NCBI GenBank assembly: GCA_044220635.1
Contig: JBGAQP010000022.1
Coordinates: 1 to 64,000 of the forward strand
DNA length: 64,000 nt
Source: JBGAQP01 sp044220635
GTDB lineage: Bacteria; Pseudomonadota; Gammaproteobacteria; Burkholderiales; Usitatibacteraceae
Direction of reading: 5' to 3'
Shown here piece by piece: positions 27,796 to 36,745 of the stretch. Position numbers and translations under genes: made by a program. The first letter of the stretch is position 1, and each line of letters begins with the position of its first letter. The notes under the pieces are model-generated. The model made no database searches. It worked only from the letters and a program-made list of their open reading frames with translations, and was not told the origin of the DNA.

Positions 27796-29313
27796 ATGCG
27801 GACCTCGCGCCGGCAACGCGGCCTGGCGGCCGCGCTCCTCGCCGTCTTCGCCAGCGTCCTGTTCGCCGCGATGCTCGCCGCGAGCTTCGCGGCCCCCGCG
27901 ACCCGCCTCGCGCGCGATCGCGCGAGCGACCGCGCGCGTGCCGCGGCGCGCGAAGCCCTCATCGCCCACGCGACGGCCCGGCCCATCGATCGCGTGGTCG
28001 GTCCCGGCTACCTCCCCTGCCCGGACCTCGATGACGATGGCTGGGCCGAGGCGACCTGCGGTTCGATGGACGGCAGCCTCGGCCAGGCCTCGCGCCTCGG
28101 GCGGCTGCCCTGGAAGACGCTCGGCCTGCCGGACCTGCGCGACGGCGCGGGCGAGAGGCTCTGGTACGCGGTCTCGAGCCGCTACAAGGGGCTGCTCAAC
28201 TGCACGCTGAGCCCGGCGTGCCTCGACATGAGCCCGGAGTCCGCGCTCGGGACGATCACGGTGCGCGATCCCACGGGCGCCATCGTGCACGACGGCGCGG
28301 CCGCCGACGCGAGCCGGGCCCACGCGGGCGGCGCGCTCGCGGTGCTGTTCGCGCCCGGTCCGGTTCTCGACCGGCACCTCGCCACGGGCGAGTGGCGGAC
28401 CCAGCGACGCGATTGCGACGGCGCCTGCGGAGCGTCGGGACAATGCCTGACCCGGCCTGCCTCGCTCACCCCCAAGTGCCATCCCGCGAACTATCTCGAC
28501 GCGGCGCCGGGCGCGGGCCCCCCACGCGAAGACAACGCCGATTTCGTCGATCGCAACGACGCCGCGGGTCGCAGCGCGAACCGCGATGGTTTCATCCGCG
28601 GCCCCGTGTTCCGCCCCGACGGGTCGATCGCGGTCAACGATCGCCTGGCGGTGATCGGCTACGACGATCTCCAGCCCCGTCTCGCGCGCCGCGTTGCCGA
28701 GGAGGCGGCGCGTTGCCTGCGCGCCGGTGCGGTGGCCGCGGGCAACGCGGTCCGCTACCCCTGGGCCGCGCCGCTGTGCCGCAGCCTCGCGCCGGATGCC
28801 GCCCTCGCCCGGGCCGGGGAACCCGGCACCCGCTTCGGGCGTCTTCCCGACCCGCTCCCCGCGGAGCACCTGCCGGAGGAGCAATGCGCGATCGCGGGCG
28901 GAGGGGCGCTCGCCTGGTGGTCCTTCTGGCACCGGTATGTGTTCTACGCAGTGGCTCCGGATTTCGACCCCGCCTCGCCCGGTACCGGCTCCTGCGCCAC
29001 GGATGGCGCCTGCCTCCATCTCGTCGACGGCGCCGGGACGACGATCGCGGGGCAGCGCCACTTCGCGCTGATCGTCGCCGGGGCGCCGCTCGCCGCGGCA
29101 TCGCAGCGGCGCGATGCGTCCCGTGCCCTCGACGCCGCCAACTGGCTCGAGGGCGGGCGCGCGGCCCTCGAGGGCCTCAACCCGGACCCCGCGGCGCCGC
29201 AGTGCGAGCGCGCGCGGGCGCGCGCGAGTTGCCCCGCGCCAGATTCCTGCGCCCGTGTGGCGCTCTCGCCCCGCGGCCCGCTCAGCAACGACGTGATCCT
29301 CGCCCATCCCTGA
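27796..29313 (+). CDS. Pilin-like secreted protein with LPCP core, GspK/PilX-like N-terminus
   Basis: 505 residues, function unknown. Starts with a basic stretch ending RRQRG, then a hydrophobic helix (LAAALLAVFASVLFAAML). This is compatible with class III prepilin processing after the Gly but lacks the usual Glu at position 5. After an Ala/Arg-rich helix comes GYLPCPDLDDDGWAEATC, then GRLPWKTLGLPDLRDG and RLWYAVSSRYKG. The rest is Cys-rich (pairs in CDGACGASGQC, CATDGAC, and near the C-terminus), suggesting disulfides in an exported domain. GGAGG ribosome site upstream. Probably a minor pilin or substrate of the preceding machine. Confidence 0.7.
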   Translation: MRTSRRQRGLAAALLAVFASVLFAAMLAASFAAPATRLARDRASDRARAAAREALIAHATARPIDRVVGPGYLPCPDLDDDGWAEATCGSMDGSLGQASRLGRLPWKTLGLPDLRDGAGERLWYAVSSRYKGLLNCTLSPACLDMSPESALGTITVRDPTGAIVHDGAAADASRAHAGGALAVLFAPGPVLDRHLATGEWRTQRRDCDGACGASGQCLTRPASLTPKCHPANYLDAAPGAGPPREDNADFVDRNDAAGRSANRDGFIRGPVFRPDGSIAVNDRLAVIGYDDLQPRLARRVAEEAARCLRAGAVAAGNAVRYPWAAPLCRSLAPDAALARAGEPGTRFGRLPDPLPAEHLPEEQCAIAGGGALAWWSFWHRYVFYAVAPDFDPASPGTGSCATDGACLHLVDGAGTTIAGQRHFALIVAGAPLAAASQRRDASRALDAANWLEGGRAALEGLNPDPAAPQCERARARASCPAPDSCARVALSPRGPLSNDVILAHP

Positions 29314-29316
29314 GCC

Positions 29317-30093
29317 ATGCGTCCCGCCGTGAGCCGGCCGCAGCGCGCCTTCACGCTGATCGAGCTCCTGTTCGTGCTCCTCGTCGCGACCGTGCTCTTG
29401 ACCGGGCTCCTCGTCCCCGTCGCCGCCCAGGTGCAGATGCGCCGCCACGAGGAAACGCGGCGCCTGCTGGAGGAAGCGCGCGAGGCGATCCTCGGCTTCG
29501 CCGCGGCGAACGCCCGCCTGCCCTGCCCCGCGGCACCCGGCAGCCGCGGCGAGGAGAGCTTCGCACCCGGGGGCGACGCGGCGAACGGCCGCTGCGCCCG
29601 GTTCTTCGACGGCCATCTCCCGGCAGCCGCGCTCGGTCTCGCCCCGCTCGATGCCGACGGATTCCTGCGCGACGCCTGGGGAGCGGGCGCCAATCGCCTT
29701 CGCTACGCGGTCCATGGCGGCACCGCCGTGGGCGGCGTCGACAATCCCCTCACGCGCGCCAACGGCATGCAGGCCGCGAGCCTCGCGGCCCTCGGGTCCG
29801 CGCCGGGGTTCCTCCACGTCTGCGCCCGGGGCCGGGGCACCAACGCCTCGGGCTGCGGCGCCGCCGCCAATCAGCTCACGCGCCGGGCGGCCTTCGTGAT
29901 CCTTTCCCCCGGTCCCAATGCCCACGCGAGCCCGCGCCCGGATTCCGACGAGGCCCGGAACCTCGACGGGGATCCCGTGTTCGTGTCCCGCGAGCCGTCC
30001 GACGTCCCCGAGGATCCCTTCGACGACATCCTCACCTGGGGTCCGATCCACCTCGTGGTCTCGCGCCTCCTCGCCGCCGGGCGCCTGCCCTGA
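29317..30093 (+). CDS. Type IV prepilin-like protein with Ala at the cleavage position
   Basis: 258 residues. The N-terminus has a prepilin motif QRA/FTLIELLFVLLVATVLLTG, with Ala instead of Gly before the cut; Glu5 is present. The helix continues to about residue 55, then AREAILGFAAANARLPCPAA, a Cys (GRCARFF), ALGLAPLDADG and RLRYAV. This is the same order of elements as in the preceding 505-residue protein. Two more Cys (HVCARG, SGCGAA) could form a disulfide. It is the only FTLIEL-type protein of this cluster. Starts 3 bases after the previous stop. Confidence 0.78.
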   Translation: MRPAVSRPQRAFTLIELLFVLLVATVLLTGLLVPVAAQVQMRRHEETRRLLEEAREAILGFAAANARLPCPAAPGSRGEESFAPGGDAANGRCARFFDGHLPAAALGLAPLDADGFLRDAWGAGANRLRYAVHGGTAVGGVDNPLTRANGMQAASLAALGSAPGFLHVCARGRGTNASGCGAAANQLTRRAAFVILSPGPNAHASPRPDSDEARNLDGDPVFVSREPSDVPEDPFDDILTWGPIHLVVSRLLAAGRLP

Positions 30094-30175
30094 AGGCTCG
30101 CCCCGCAAGCCTCTGGGCCGAAACGGAAAATCATCCGCAGGGTGCGCGGCGCGGCACTCTTGAATTTCCGAGTGG

Positions 30176-30204
30176 TTTACTCAACTTTTACGCTTGTCTA
30201 TACT
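30176..30204 (+). promoter_or_regulatory. Sigma-70-type promoter for folE2
   Basis: TTTACT (30176-30181) and TATACT (30199-30204) with a 17-base spacer stand out in an AT-richer patch. The predicted transcript starts about 20 bases before the folE2 ATG at 30232. The 138-base gap from the pilin-like gene holds nothing else recognised. Confidence 0.6.
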
Positions 30205-30231
30205 TCCCCTTCGGCCCACCGAGGTCCTTCC

Positions 30232-31035
30232 ATGAACAAGCGCGACATGAGCCTGCCCATTCCCGACGTCCAGGCGACCCCCGACACGCGGCGGCTCGCG
30301 ATCGACCGTGTCGGGATCAAGGCGATCCGCCACCCCATGAAGATCCAGGAGCGCTCGGGCGGGCTGCAGCACACGATCGCGCACTTCAACATGGTCGTGG
30401 GGCTCCCGCACCACTTCAAGGGCACGCACATGTCGCGCTTCGTGGAGATCCTCAACGCGCACAAGCGCGAGATCTCCCCGGACACCTTCCGCGTGATGCT
30501 GCGCGAGATGGTGAGGAAGCTCGAGGCGCAGACCGGCCGCATCGAGATGGCCTTCCCCTACTTCGTCTCCAAGAAGGCGCCCGTCTCGGGCGTGGAGAGC
30601 CTGATGGACTACGAGGTCACCTTCATCGGCGAGATCAAGGACGGCGTGGAGTCCTTCACGCTCAGGGTGCTCGTGCCGGTGACGAGCCTGTGCCCGTGCT
30701 CGAAGAAGATCTCCGAGCGCGGCGCCCACAACCAGCGCTCGCACGTCACCATCTCGGCGCGCATCCGCGAGTTCGTCTGGATCGAGGAGATCATCGACCT
30801 CGTGGAGGCCGAGGCCTCGAGCCAGCTCTACGGCCTGCTCAAGCGCCCCGACGAGAAGTTCGTGACCGAGGAGGCCTACGACAACCCCAAGTTCGTCGAG
30901 GACATGGTGCGCGACATCGCCGGGCGCCTCAACGCGGACGCGCGAATCGAGGGCTACCGGGTGGAGTCGGAGAACTTCGAGTCCATCCACAACCACTCCG
31001 CCTACGCGATGATCGCGAAGGCGATGCCGGTCTAG
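30232..31035 (+). CDS. folE2: GTP cyclohydrolase FolE2 (type IB)
   Basis: Makes 7,8-dihydroneopterin triphosphate from GTP for folate. 267 residues from the ATG at 30232; the long frame upstream is intergenic. The FolE2 signature SLCPCSKKIS with the metal-binding Cys is present, as are AHNQRSHVTIS and ESENFESIHNHSAYA. FolE2 tolerates metals other than zinc, unlike FolE. Its stop shares the CTAG at 31032-31035 with the convergent protease gene. Confidence 0.95.
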   Translation: MNKRDMSLPIPDVQATPDTRRLAIDRVGIKAIRHPMKIQERSGGLQHTIAHFNMVVGLPHHFKGTHMSRFVEILNAHKREISPDTFRVMLREMVRKLEAQTGRIEMAFPYFVSKKAPVSGVESLMDYEVTFIGEIKDGVESFTLRVLVPVTSLCPCSKKISERGAHNQRSHVTISARIREFVWIEEIIDLVEAEASSQLYGLLKRPDEKFVTEEAYDNPKFVEDMVRDIAGRLNADARIEGYRVESENFESIHNHSAYAMIAKAMPV

Positions 31036-31673
31036 TAGCGCTTGGTGAGGGTGAGGTTCGGGCCCTCGCGGCGCATCTCCATCCGGTTGAGGAAGCTCAT
31101 CCCGAGCAGCGCCACGTCGAGGCCCTGGGCCTCGTGCACGATGCCCTCGACGTTGTGAACCGTGAGCCCCCCGATGGACACCGTGTCGAGGGTCACGCGC
31201 CACACGACCGCCGGCCCGTTCGCGGTCTGCGACGTCGCCCGGCGGCCCTTGCGGAAATCGATGCCCAGGCGCCGGGCGTCGGCCGCGGGCAGCGCCACCA
31301 GCGTGGCTCCCGTGTCCACCAGGAAGCGCACCGGCCCCCCGTTCACGTTGCCGTCGGCGACGTAATGGCCGCGGGAATCGGCGGCGAGGGTGATGCTGTC
31401 GCGGGCCCCGGTGAGCGCGGCGGACTCGAAGTGCTGCCCCATCTCCAGGCGCTCGCGCTTGCCGTCGATCTCGAGGAGCGCGGACTTGGAGTCGGCGGAG
31501 ACGAGCAGCACCCCCTCGGGCGAGCGCTGGCCCGCGGAGAGCGTGCGCGGAGCGCCGCGGTTGACGACGATGACCGCCTTGCCCTGGAAGAGGCCGATCA
31601 CGTTCACGTCCGTCGCGGCCGCCGGGGCGGCCGTCGCGAGCGACGAGATGAGGAGCAATAGCCGGGGGATCAT
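31032..31673 (-). CDS. Retropepsin-like aspartic protease, secreted
   Basis: 213 residues. Signal peptide (MIPRLLLLISSLATAAPAAA), a small N-terminal domain (21-105), then a retropepsin fold with the active-site block VRFLVDTGATLVALP and the later LGMSFLNRMEM strand typical of clan AA proteases of the TIGR02281 type. Such enzymes act as dimers; no substrate can be named. The ATG at 31673 abuts the GTG of the divergent gene at 31674 with no base between. Confidence 0.88.
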   Translation of the reverse strand: MIPRLLLLISSLATAAPAAATDVNVIGLFQGKAVIVVNRGAPRTLSAGQRSPEGVLLVSADSKSALLEIDGKRERLEMGQHFESAALTGARDSITLAADSRGHYVADGNVNGGPVRFLVDTGATLVALPAADARRLGIDFRKGRRATSQTANGPAVVWRVTLDTVSIGGLTVHNVEGIVHEAQGLDVALLGMSFLNRMEMRREGPNLTLTKRY

Positions 31674-32387
31674 GTGAAACCCGTCGCGATCTTCCGCCAT
31701 GCGCGGACCGAGGGGCCGGGCCATTTTGCCACATTCCTCGAGGGCATCGGCCGGCCCTGGCGTCTCGTGAAGCTCGACGAATCCGATCCCGTTCCCGCCT
31801 CGAGCGAGCCCTTCGCGGGCCTCGCCTTCATGGGCGGCCCGATGAGCGCGAACGACGATCTCCCCTGGACTTCTGCGGTGCTCGCCCTCATCCGCGATGC
31901 CGTGGCGCGCGAGGTGCCCGTGATCGGCCACTGCCTCGGGGGGCAGCTGCTCGCCCGGGCGCTCGGCGGCGCGGTCACGGCGAATCCCGTGAAGGAGATC
32001 GGCTGGGGCCGCGTCGAGGTCGAGGACACGGCGCTCGCGCGCGAGTGGTTCGGGGCGGACCTGCGCGAATTCGTCGCCTTCCAGTGGCACGGCGAGACGT
32101 TCTCGATCCCGCCCGGCGGCGAGCGGATCCTGCGCGGCGAGCATTGCGCGAACCAGGCCTACGTGGCCCGGGGGCTGCATCTGGGCATGCAGTGCCACGT
32201 CGAGATGACCCCCGAGCTGGTGGGCAGCTGGTGCGAGACCGGGGCCGGGGAGATCGCCGCGAGCCGCGCGAGCCCCGCGGTCCAGGACGCCGGGCGCATC
32301 CGCTCCGAGTCGCAGGCGAGGCTCGCCGCGCTCAACGCCGTCGCGGACCGCCTTTACGCGCGCTGGGCGGCGAGGCTCGGCGCGTAG
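31674..32387 (+). CDS. Class I glutamine amidotransferase-like protein
   Basis: 237 residues of the GuaA-N-terminal type. Nucleophile Cys in IGHCLGGQLLA; the His-Glu pair is in GMQCHVEMTPELVGSW; PVKEIGWGRVEV and FQWHGETFSIPPG are usual in stand-alone amidotransferase/gamma-glutamyl hydrolase-like proteins. No synthetase partner is adjacent, so the acceptor is unknown. Starts with GTG directly against the divergent start. Confidence 0.88.
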   Translation: MKPVAIFRHARTEGPGHFATFLEGIGRPWRLVKLDESDPVPASSEPFAGLAFMGGPMSANDDLPWTSAVLALIRDAVAREVPVIGHCLGGQLLARALGGAVTANPVKEIGWGRVEVEDTALAREWFGADLREFVAFQWHGETFSIPPGGERILRGEHCANQAYVARGLHLGMQCHVEMTPELVGSWCETGAGEIAASRASPAVQDAGRIRSESQARLAALNAVADRLYARWAARLGA

Positions 32388-32399
32388 CGCCGCGGCCGC

Positions 32400-32885
32400 T
32401 CAGTCGCGGAAGTTCTGGAAGGAGAGCGGGACCTCCGTGACCGCTGCGCGCACGGCCGCGATCGCCTCCTGGAGCACGTCCTTCTTCGCGCCCGAGACCC
32501 GCACGACCTCGCCCTGGATCGAGGCGGTCACCTTGAGCTTCGCGTCCTTGAGCAGCTTCACGATGCGCTTGGCGAGCTCCTGCTCGATGCCCTTCTTCAC
32601 CGTGATCGCCTGCTTCATCTTGTCGCCGCCGATCTTCTCGGGCTTGTCGATCGTGAGCAGCCGCGCGTCCACGCCGCGCTTGGCGCACTTCGCGGTGAGG
32701 ACGTCGCGCACCTGGCCGAGCTTGAACTCGTCGTCGGCGAATACCGTGAGCTCGAGCTCCTTCTGCTCGATCCTCGCGTCCGAGCCCTTGAAGTCGAAGC
32801 GGTTGGACACTTCCTTGTTCGCCTGCTCCACCGCGTTCTTGACTTCCACGAGGTTCGCCTCGCAGACGATGTCGAAGGAGGGCAT
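32400..32885 (-). CDS. yajQ: YajQ family nucleotide-binding protein
   Basis: 161 residues starting MPSFDIVCEANLVEVKNAV, the highly conserved YajQ N-terminus, with NRFDFKGSDARIE following. Two RRM-like domains; some members bind cyclic di-GMP and affect virulence gene expression, others bind RNA. ATG at 32885; follows argG by two bases on the same strand. Confidence 0.95.
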   Translation of the reverse strand: MPSFDIVCEANLVEVKNAVEQANKEVSNRFDFKGSDARIEQKELELTVFADDEFKLGQVRDVLTAKCAKRGVDARLLTIDKPEKIGGDKMKQAITVKKGIEQELAKRIVKLLKDAKLKVTASIQGEVVRVSGAKKDVLQEAIAAVRAAVTEVPLSFQNFRD

Positions 32886-32887
32886 GG

Positions 32888-34108
<1,221 letters not shown>

Positions 34109-34148
34109 GCGGGAAGGGGGCGGCAAAGGAGGGTGAGCCGGGGTGCGA

Positions 34149-35063
34149 TCAGGATTCCACGCGCCCGAGCAGGAGGTATTCCATGAGGGCCTTCTGGACG
34201 TGGAGCCGGTTCTCCGCCTCCTCCCAGACGACGCTTTGCGCGCCTTCGAGCACCTCGGCCGTGACCTCCTCGCCGCGGTGGGCGGGAAGGCAGTGCATGA
34301 AGAGCGCCTCGGGGCGGGCGGCGGCCATCACCCGCGAGTCGACGCGGTAGTCGGCGAAGGCGCGGCGGCGCGCCTCCGCCTCGGCCTCGAAGCCCATGCT
34401 GGTCCAGACGTCGGTCGTCACCAGGTGGGCGCCGCGGGCCGCGGCCTCAGCCTCGCCGAAGACCTCGACCTGCCCCCGGGCGGCCTCGGCGAGCCGCGCG
34501 GCTTCGAGCCCGTAGCCGGGCGGGGTGGCGACGTTCAGCCGGAACCCGAAGAGGGGCGCGGCCTGCAGCCAGGTGTTGAGCATGTTGTTCGCGTCCCCGA
34601 TCCAGGCGACGGTGCGCCCCTCGATCGAGCCGCGGTGCTCGACGAAGGTGTAGATGTCGGCGAGGACCTGGCAGGGGTGGTAGTCGTTCGTGAGGCCGTT
34701 GATCACCGGAACCCGCGAATGCGCGGCGAAGCGCTCGATGATCGCCTGCTCGTAGGTGCGGATCATGACGAGGTCCACCATGCGCGAGACCACCCGCGCG
34801 ACGTCCTCGATGGGCTCGCCGCGGCCCAGCTGCGTCTCGCCCATGTTGAGCACGATCGAGGAGCCGCCGAGCTGGTAGATCCCCGCCTCGAACGAGACGC
34901 GGGTGCGCGTCGAGCTCTTCTCGAAGACCATCGCGAGCATCCGGTCGACGAGCGGCTGGTAGGCGACGTAGTTCTTGAACCGCTCCTTGATGACCTTCGT
35001 GCGCCGCAGGAGGTGCTCGAACTCCTCGCGCCCGAAGTCGCGCAGCTGCAGGAAGTGCTTCAT
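34149..35063 (-). CDS. argF: Ornithine carbamoyltransferase
   Basis: Makes citrulline from ornithine and carbamoyl phosphate. 304 residues; carbamoyl-phosphate loop SSTRTRVSFE, ornithine/phosphate residues in HPCQVLADI, and catalytic HCLPAHRGEEV are all intact. ATG at 35063, four bases after the argD stop. Confidence 0.97.
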   Translation of the reverse strand: MKHFLQLRDFGREEFEHLLRRTKVIKERFKNYVAYQPLVDRMLAMVFEKSSTRTRVSFEAGIYQLGGSSIVLNMGETQLGRGEPIEDVARVVSRMVDLVMIRTYEQAIIERFAAHSRVPVINGLTNDYHPCQVLADIYTFVEHRGSIEGRTVAWIGDANNMLNTWLQAAPLFGFRLNVATPPGYGLEAARLAEAARGQVEVFGEAEAAARGAHLVTTDVWTSMGFEAEAEARRRAFADYRVDSRVMAAARPEALFMHCLPAHRGEEVTAEVLEGAQSVVWEEAENRLHVQKALMEYLLLGRVES

Positions 35064-35067
35064 CGCG

Positions 35068-36267
35068 CTAGGCGGCCGCGACCGCCGGGGACTCCGCGAG
35101 GAACGTCTTCACGAGGGGGGCGAGGATCGCGACGATCTGCGCGGCCTCGGCCGCGTCGAGGACGAGCGGCGGGAGCAGGCGAACGACGCGCTCCGCGGTG
35201 ACGTTGATCACGAGGCCCGCGGCGAGCGCGCGGCGCACCAGGTCGCCGCAGGGGCGGTCGAGCTCGAGGCCGATCATGAGCCCCATGCCGCGCACCTCCC
35301 TCACGCCCGCCTCGCCCGCGAGCTCCGAGCGCAGCTTCGCCATGATCTCGCCGCCGCGCGCCGCGGCATTGGCGATGAGCCCGTCCTTCTCGATCACCTC
35401 GAGCGTGGTGAGGGCGGCCACCGAGACCAGCGGCCCGCCGCCGAAGGTGGTGCCGTGGTTGCCCGGCTTGAAGACCCGCGCCGCCTCGCCCCGGGCGAGG
35501 CAGGCGCCGATCGGCACGCCCGAGCCCAGCCCCTTGGCGAGCGGCATCACGTCCGGGACGATGCCGGACCACTGGTGGGCGAACCACTTGCCGGTGCGTC
35601 CGATCCCGCTTTGCACCTCGTCGATCATGAGGAGCCAGCCCTTGCGCTCGCAGGTCGCGCGCAGGCCCCGCAGGTACTCGGCGTCGGCGACGTTGATCCC
35701 GCCCTCGCCCTGGAGGACCTCGAGGAGCACCGCCACGATCGACTGGTTCACCTCGGCCACGCGCTCGACGGCGGCGAGGTCGTTGTAGGGCACGCGCACG
35801 AAGCCGCCCATGAGCGGCTCGAACCCGGCCTGGGCCTTGCGCGAGCCCGTCGCCGAGAGCGTGGCGAGGGTGCGGCCGTGCCAGGCCTTCTCCATCACGA
35901 TGATCGAGGGGTCCTCGACGCCGCGCTGGTGGCCGTGCAGGCGCGCGATCTTGATGGCGCACTCGTTCGCCTCGGCGCCCGAGTTGCAGAAGAAGGCGTT
36001 GTCCATCGCCGCGAGCGCGCACAGCTTTTCCGCGGCGCGCTCCTGCTCGGGCACGCGGAAGAGGTTCGAGGTGTGGATGAGGCGCGCCGCCTGCTCGGCG
36101 ATCGCGCGCGTGAGCGCCGGGTGCGCGTGGCCCAGCCCGCTCACCGCGATGCCGGCGAGCGCGTCGAGGTAGCGGCGGCCCTCGGTGTCCCACAGCCAGG
36201 CGCCCTCGCCGCGCGCGAACGCGACGGGCTGCGGGGCGTACGTCTGCATCAGGTGCGCGGCGCTCAT
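35068..36267 (-). CDS. argD: Acetylornithine aminotransferase
   Basis: PLP-dependent class III aminotransferase, 399 residues. DEVQSGIGRTGK, the PLP lysine in MPLAKGLGSGVPIG, and HGTTFGGGPL are present; FCNSGAEANECAIKIAR marks the cofactor phosphate site. ATG at 36267. An intrinsic terminator hairpin lies only 16 bases upstream of the start, and a promoter-like pair lies before it, so it may be read from its own short leader. Confidence 0.96.
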   Translation of the reverse strand: MSAAHLMQTYAPQPVAFARGEGAWLWDTEGRRYLDALAGIAVSGLGHAHPALTRAIAEQAARLIHTSNLFRVPEQERAAEKLCALAAMDNAFFCNSGAEANECAIKIARLHGHQRGVEDPSIIVMEKAWHGRTLATLSATGSRKAQAGFEPLMGGFVRVPYNDLAAVERVAEVNQSIVAVLLEVLQGEGGINVADAEYLRGLRATCERKGWLLMIDEVQSGIGRTGKWFAHQWSGIVPDVMPLAKGLGSGVPIGACLARGEAARVFKPGNHGTTFGGGPLVSVAALTTLEVIEKDGLIANAAARGGEIMAKLRSELAGEAGVREVRGMGLMIGLELDRPCGDLVRRALAAGLVINVTAERVVRLLPPLVLDAAEAAQIVAILAPLVKTFLAESPAVAAA

Positions 36268-36282
36268 GGCTCGGGTTCCACG

Positions 36283-36313
36283 AAAAACGCGAACGGCGGC
36301 TGCGAGCCGCCGT
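36283..36313 (-). terminator. Intrinsic terminator downstream of rpsT / in the argD leader
   Basis: Nine-base perfect stem: ACGGCGGCT (36293-36301) pairs with AGCCGCCGT (36305-36313) across a three-base loop. On the minus strand it is followed by TCGCG and a run of five T (36287-36283). It would end the rpsT transcript just before argD. Confidence 0.7.
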
Positions 36314-36330
36314 CGACGATGGGACTGGAA

Positions 36331-36359
36331 ATTATCGGCAATTTCCCCCGGGCCCGCAA
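36331..36359 (-). promoter_or_regulatory. Candidate argD promoter ahead of the terminator hairpin
   Basis: On the minus strand TTGCGG (36359-36354), 17-base spacer and GATAAT (36336-36331). The -35 is weak. A start near 36324 would place the terminator hairpin within the argD leader. The -35 overlaps the loop of an eight-base GC-rich inverted repeat at 36347-36369 (CCCGGGCC/GGCCCGGG). Confidence 0.35.
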
Positions 36360-36381
36360 TCGGCCCGGGTGCCGCAACGCC

Positions 36382-36654
36382 TCAGGCCCTGGGGCTGAGC
36401 GCCTTGACCTGGCGGGCGAGGCGGCTCTTGTGCCGCGCGGCCTTGTTCTTGTGGATGATGCGCTTGTCGGCGATGGCGTCGATGGTCGACACCTCGGAGG
36501 CGAGCGCGGCCTCGGCGGCCTTGGCGTCGCCCGCGGCGATCGCCTTCTGGACCTTCTTGATCGCCGTGCGCAGCGTCGTGCGAAGGCTCATGTTCGCGTC
36601 GCGCTGCCGGGTCGCCTTGCGAGCGCGCTTGGCGGCCTGCTTGGTGTTGGCCAT
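36382..36654 (-). CDS. rpsT: 30S ribosomal protein S20
   Basis: 90 residues, basic and helical, starting MANTKQAAKRARKATRQRD with the conserved ANxxSAxKR-type start; KRIIHKNKAARHKSRLARQ near the C-terminus is typical. Transcribed away from murJ, a common arrangement. Confidence 0.97.
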   Translation of the reverse strand: MANTKQAAKRARKATRQRDANMSLRTTLRTAIKKVQKAIAAGDAKAAEAALASEVSTIDAIADKRIIHKNKAARHKSRLARQVKALSPRA

Positions 36655-36695
36655 GGTCGTGATTCCCTAGGGGTTGGGGCTGGAGGAAGCCTGCT

Positions 36696-36724
36696 ATTAT
36701 ACAGCGCTTGTCCATACGAAACAA
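36696..36724 (-). promoter_or_regulatory. Promoter for rpsT
   Basis: On the minus strand TTGTTT (36724-36719), a 17-base spacer and a perfect TATAAT (36701-36696), about 42 bases before the rpsT ATG. It is one of the best sigma-70 promoter matches in the window, as expected for a ribosomal protein gene. The divergent murJ gene (36746) has no equally clear promoter; TATTAT at 36695-36700 on the plus strand overlaps this one. Confidence 0.7.
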
Positions 36725-36745
36725 AGCCCTAGGTCGCCGGCGTCC

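Noticed and set aside
30094..30231. A Zur (zinc) operator in front of folE2
   Set aside because: FolE2 is zinc-controlled in some bacteria, but no GTTATA-type inverted repeat is present here.
28218..31661. A 1147-codon plus-strand frame spanning the pilin-like genes and folE2
   Set aside because: It crosses several well-supported genes and a promoter, and its translation is Arg/Pro-rich with no motif.
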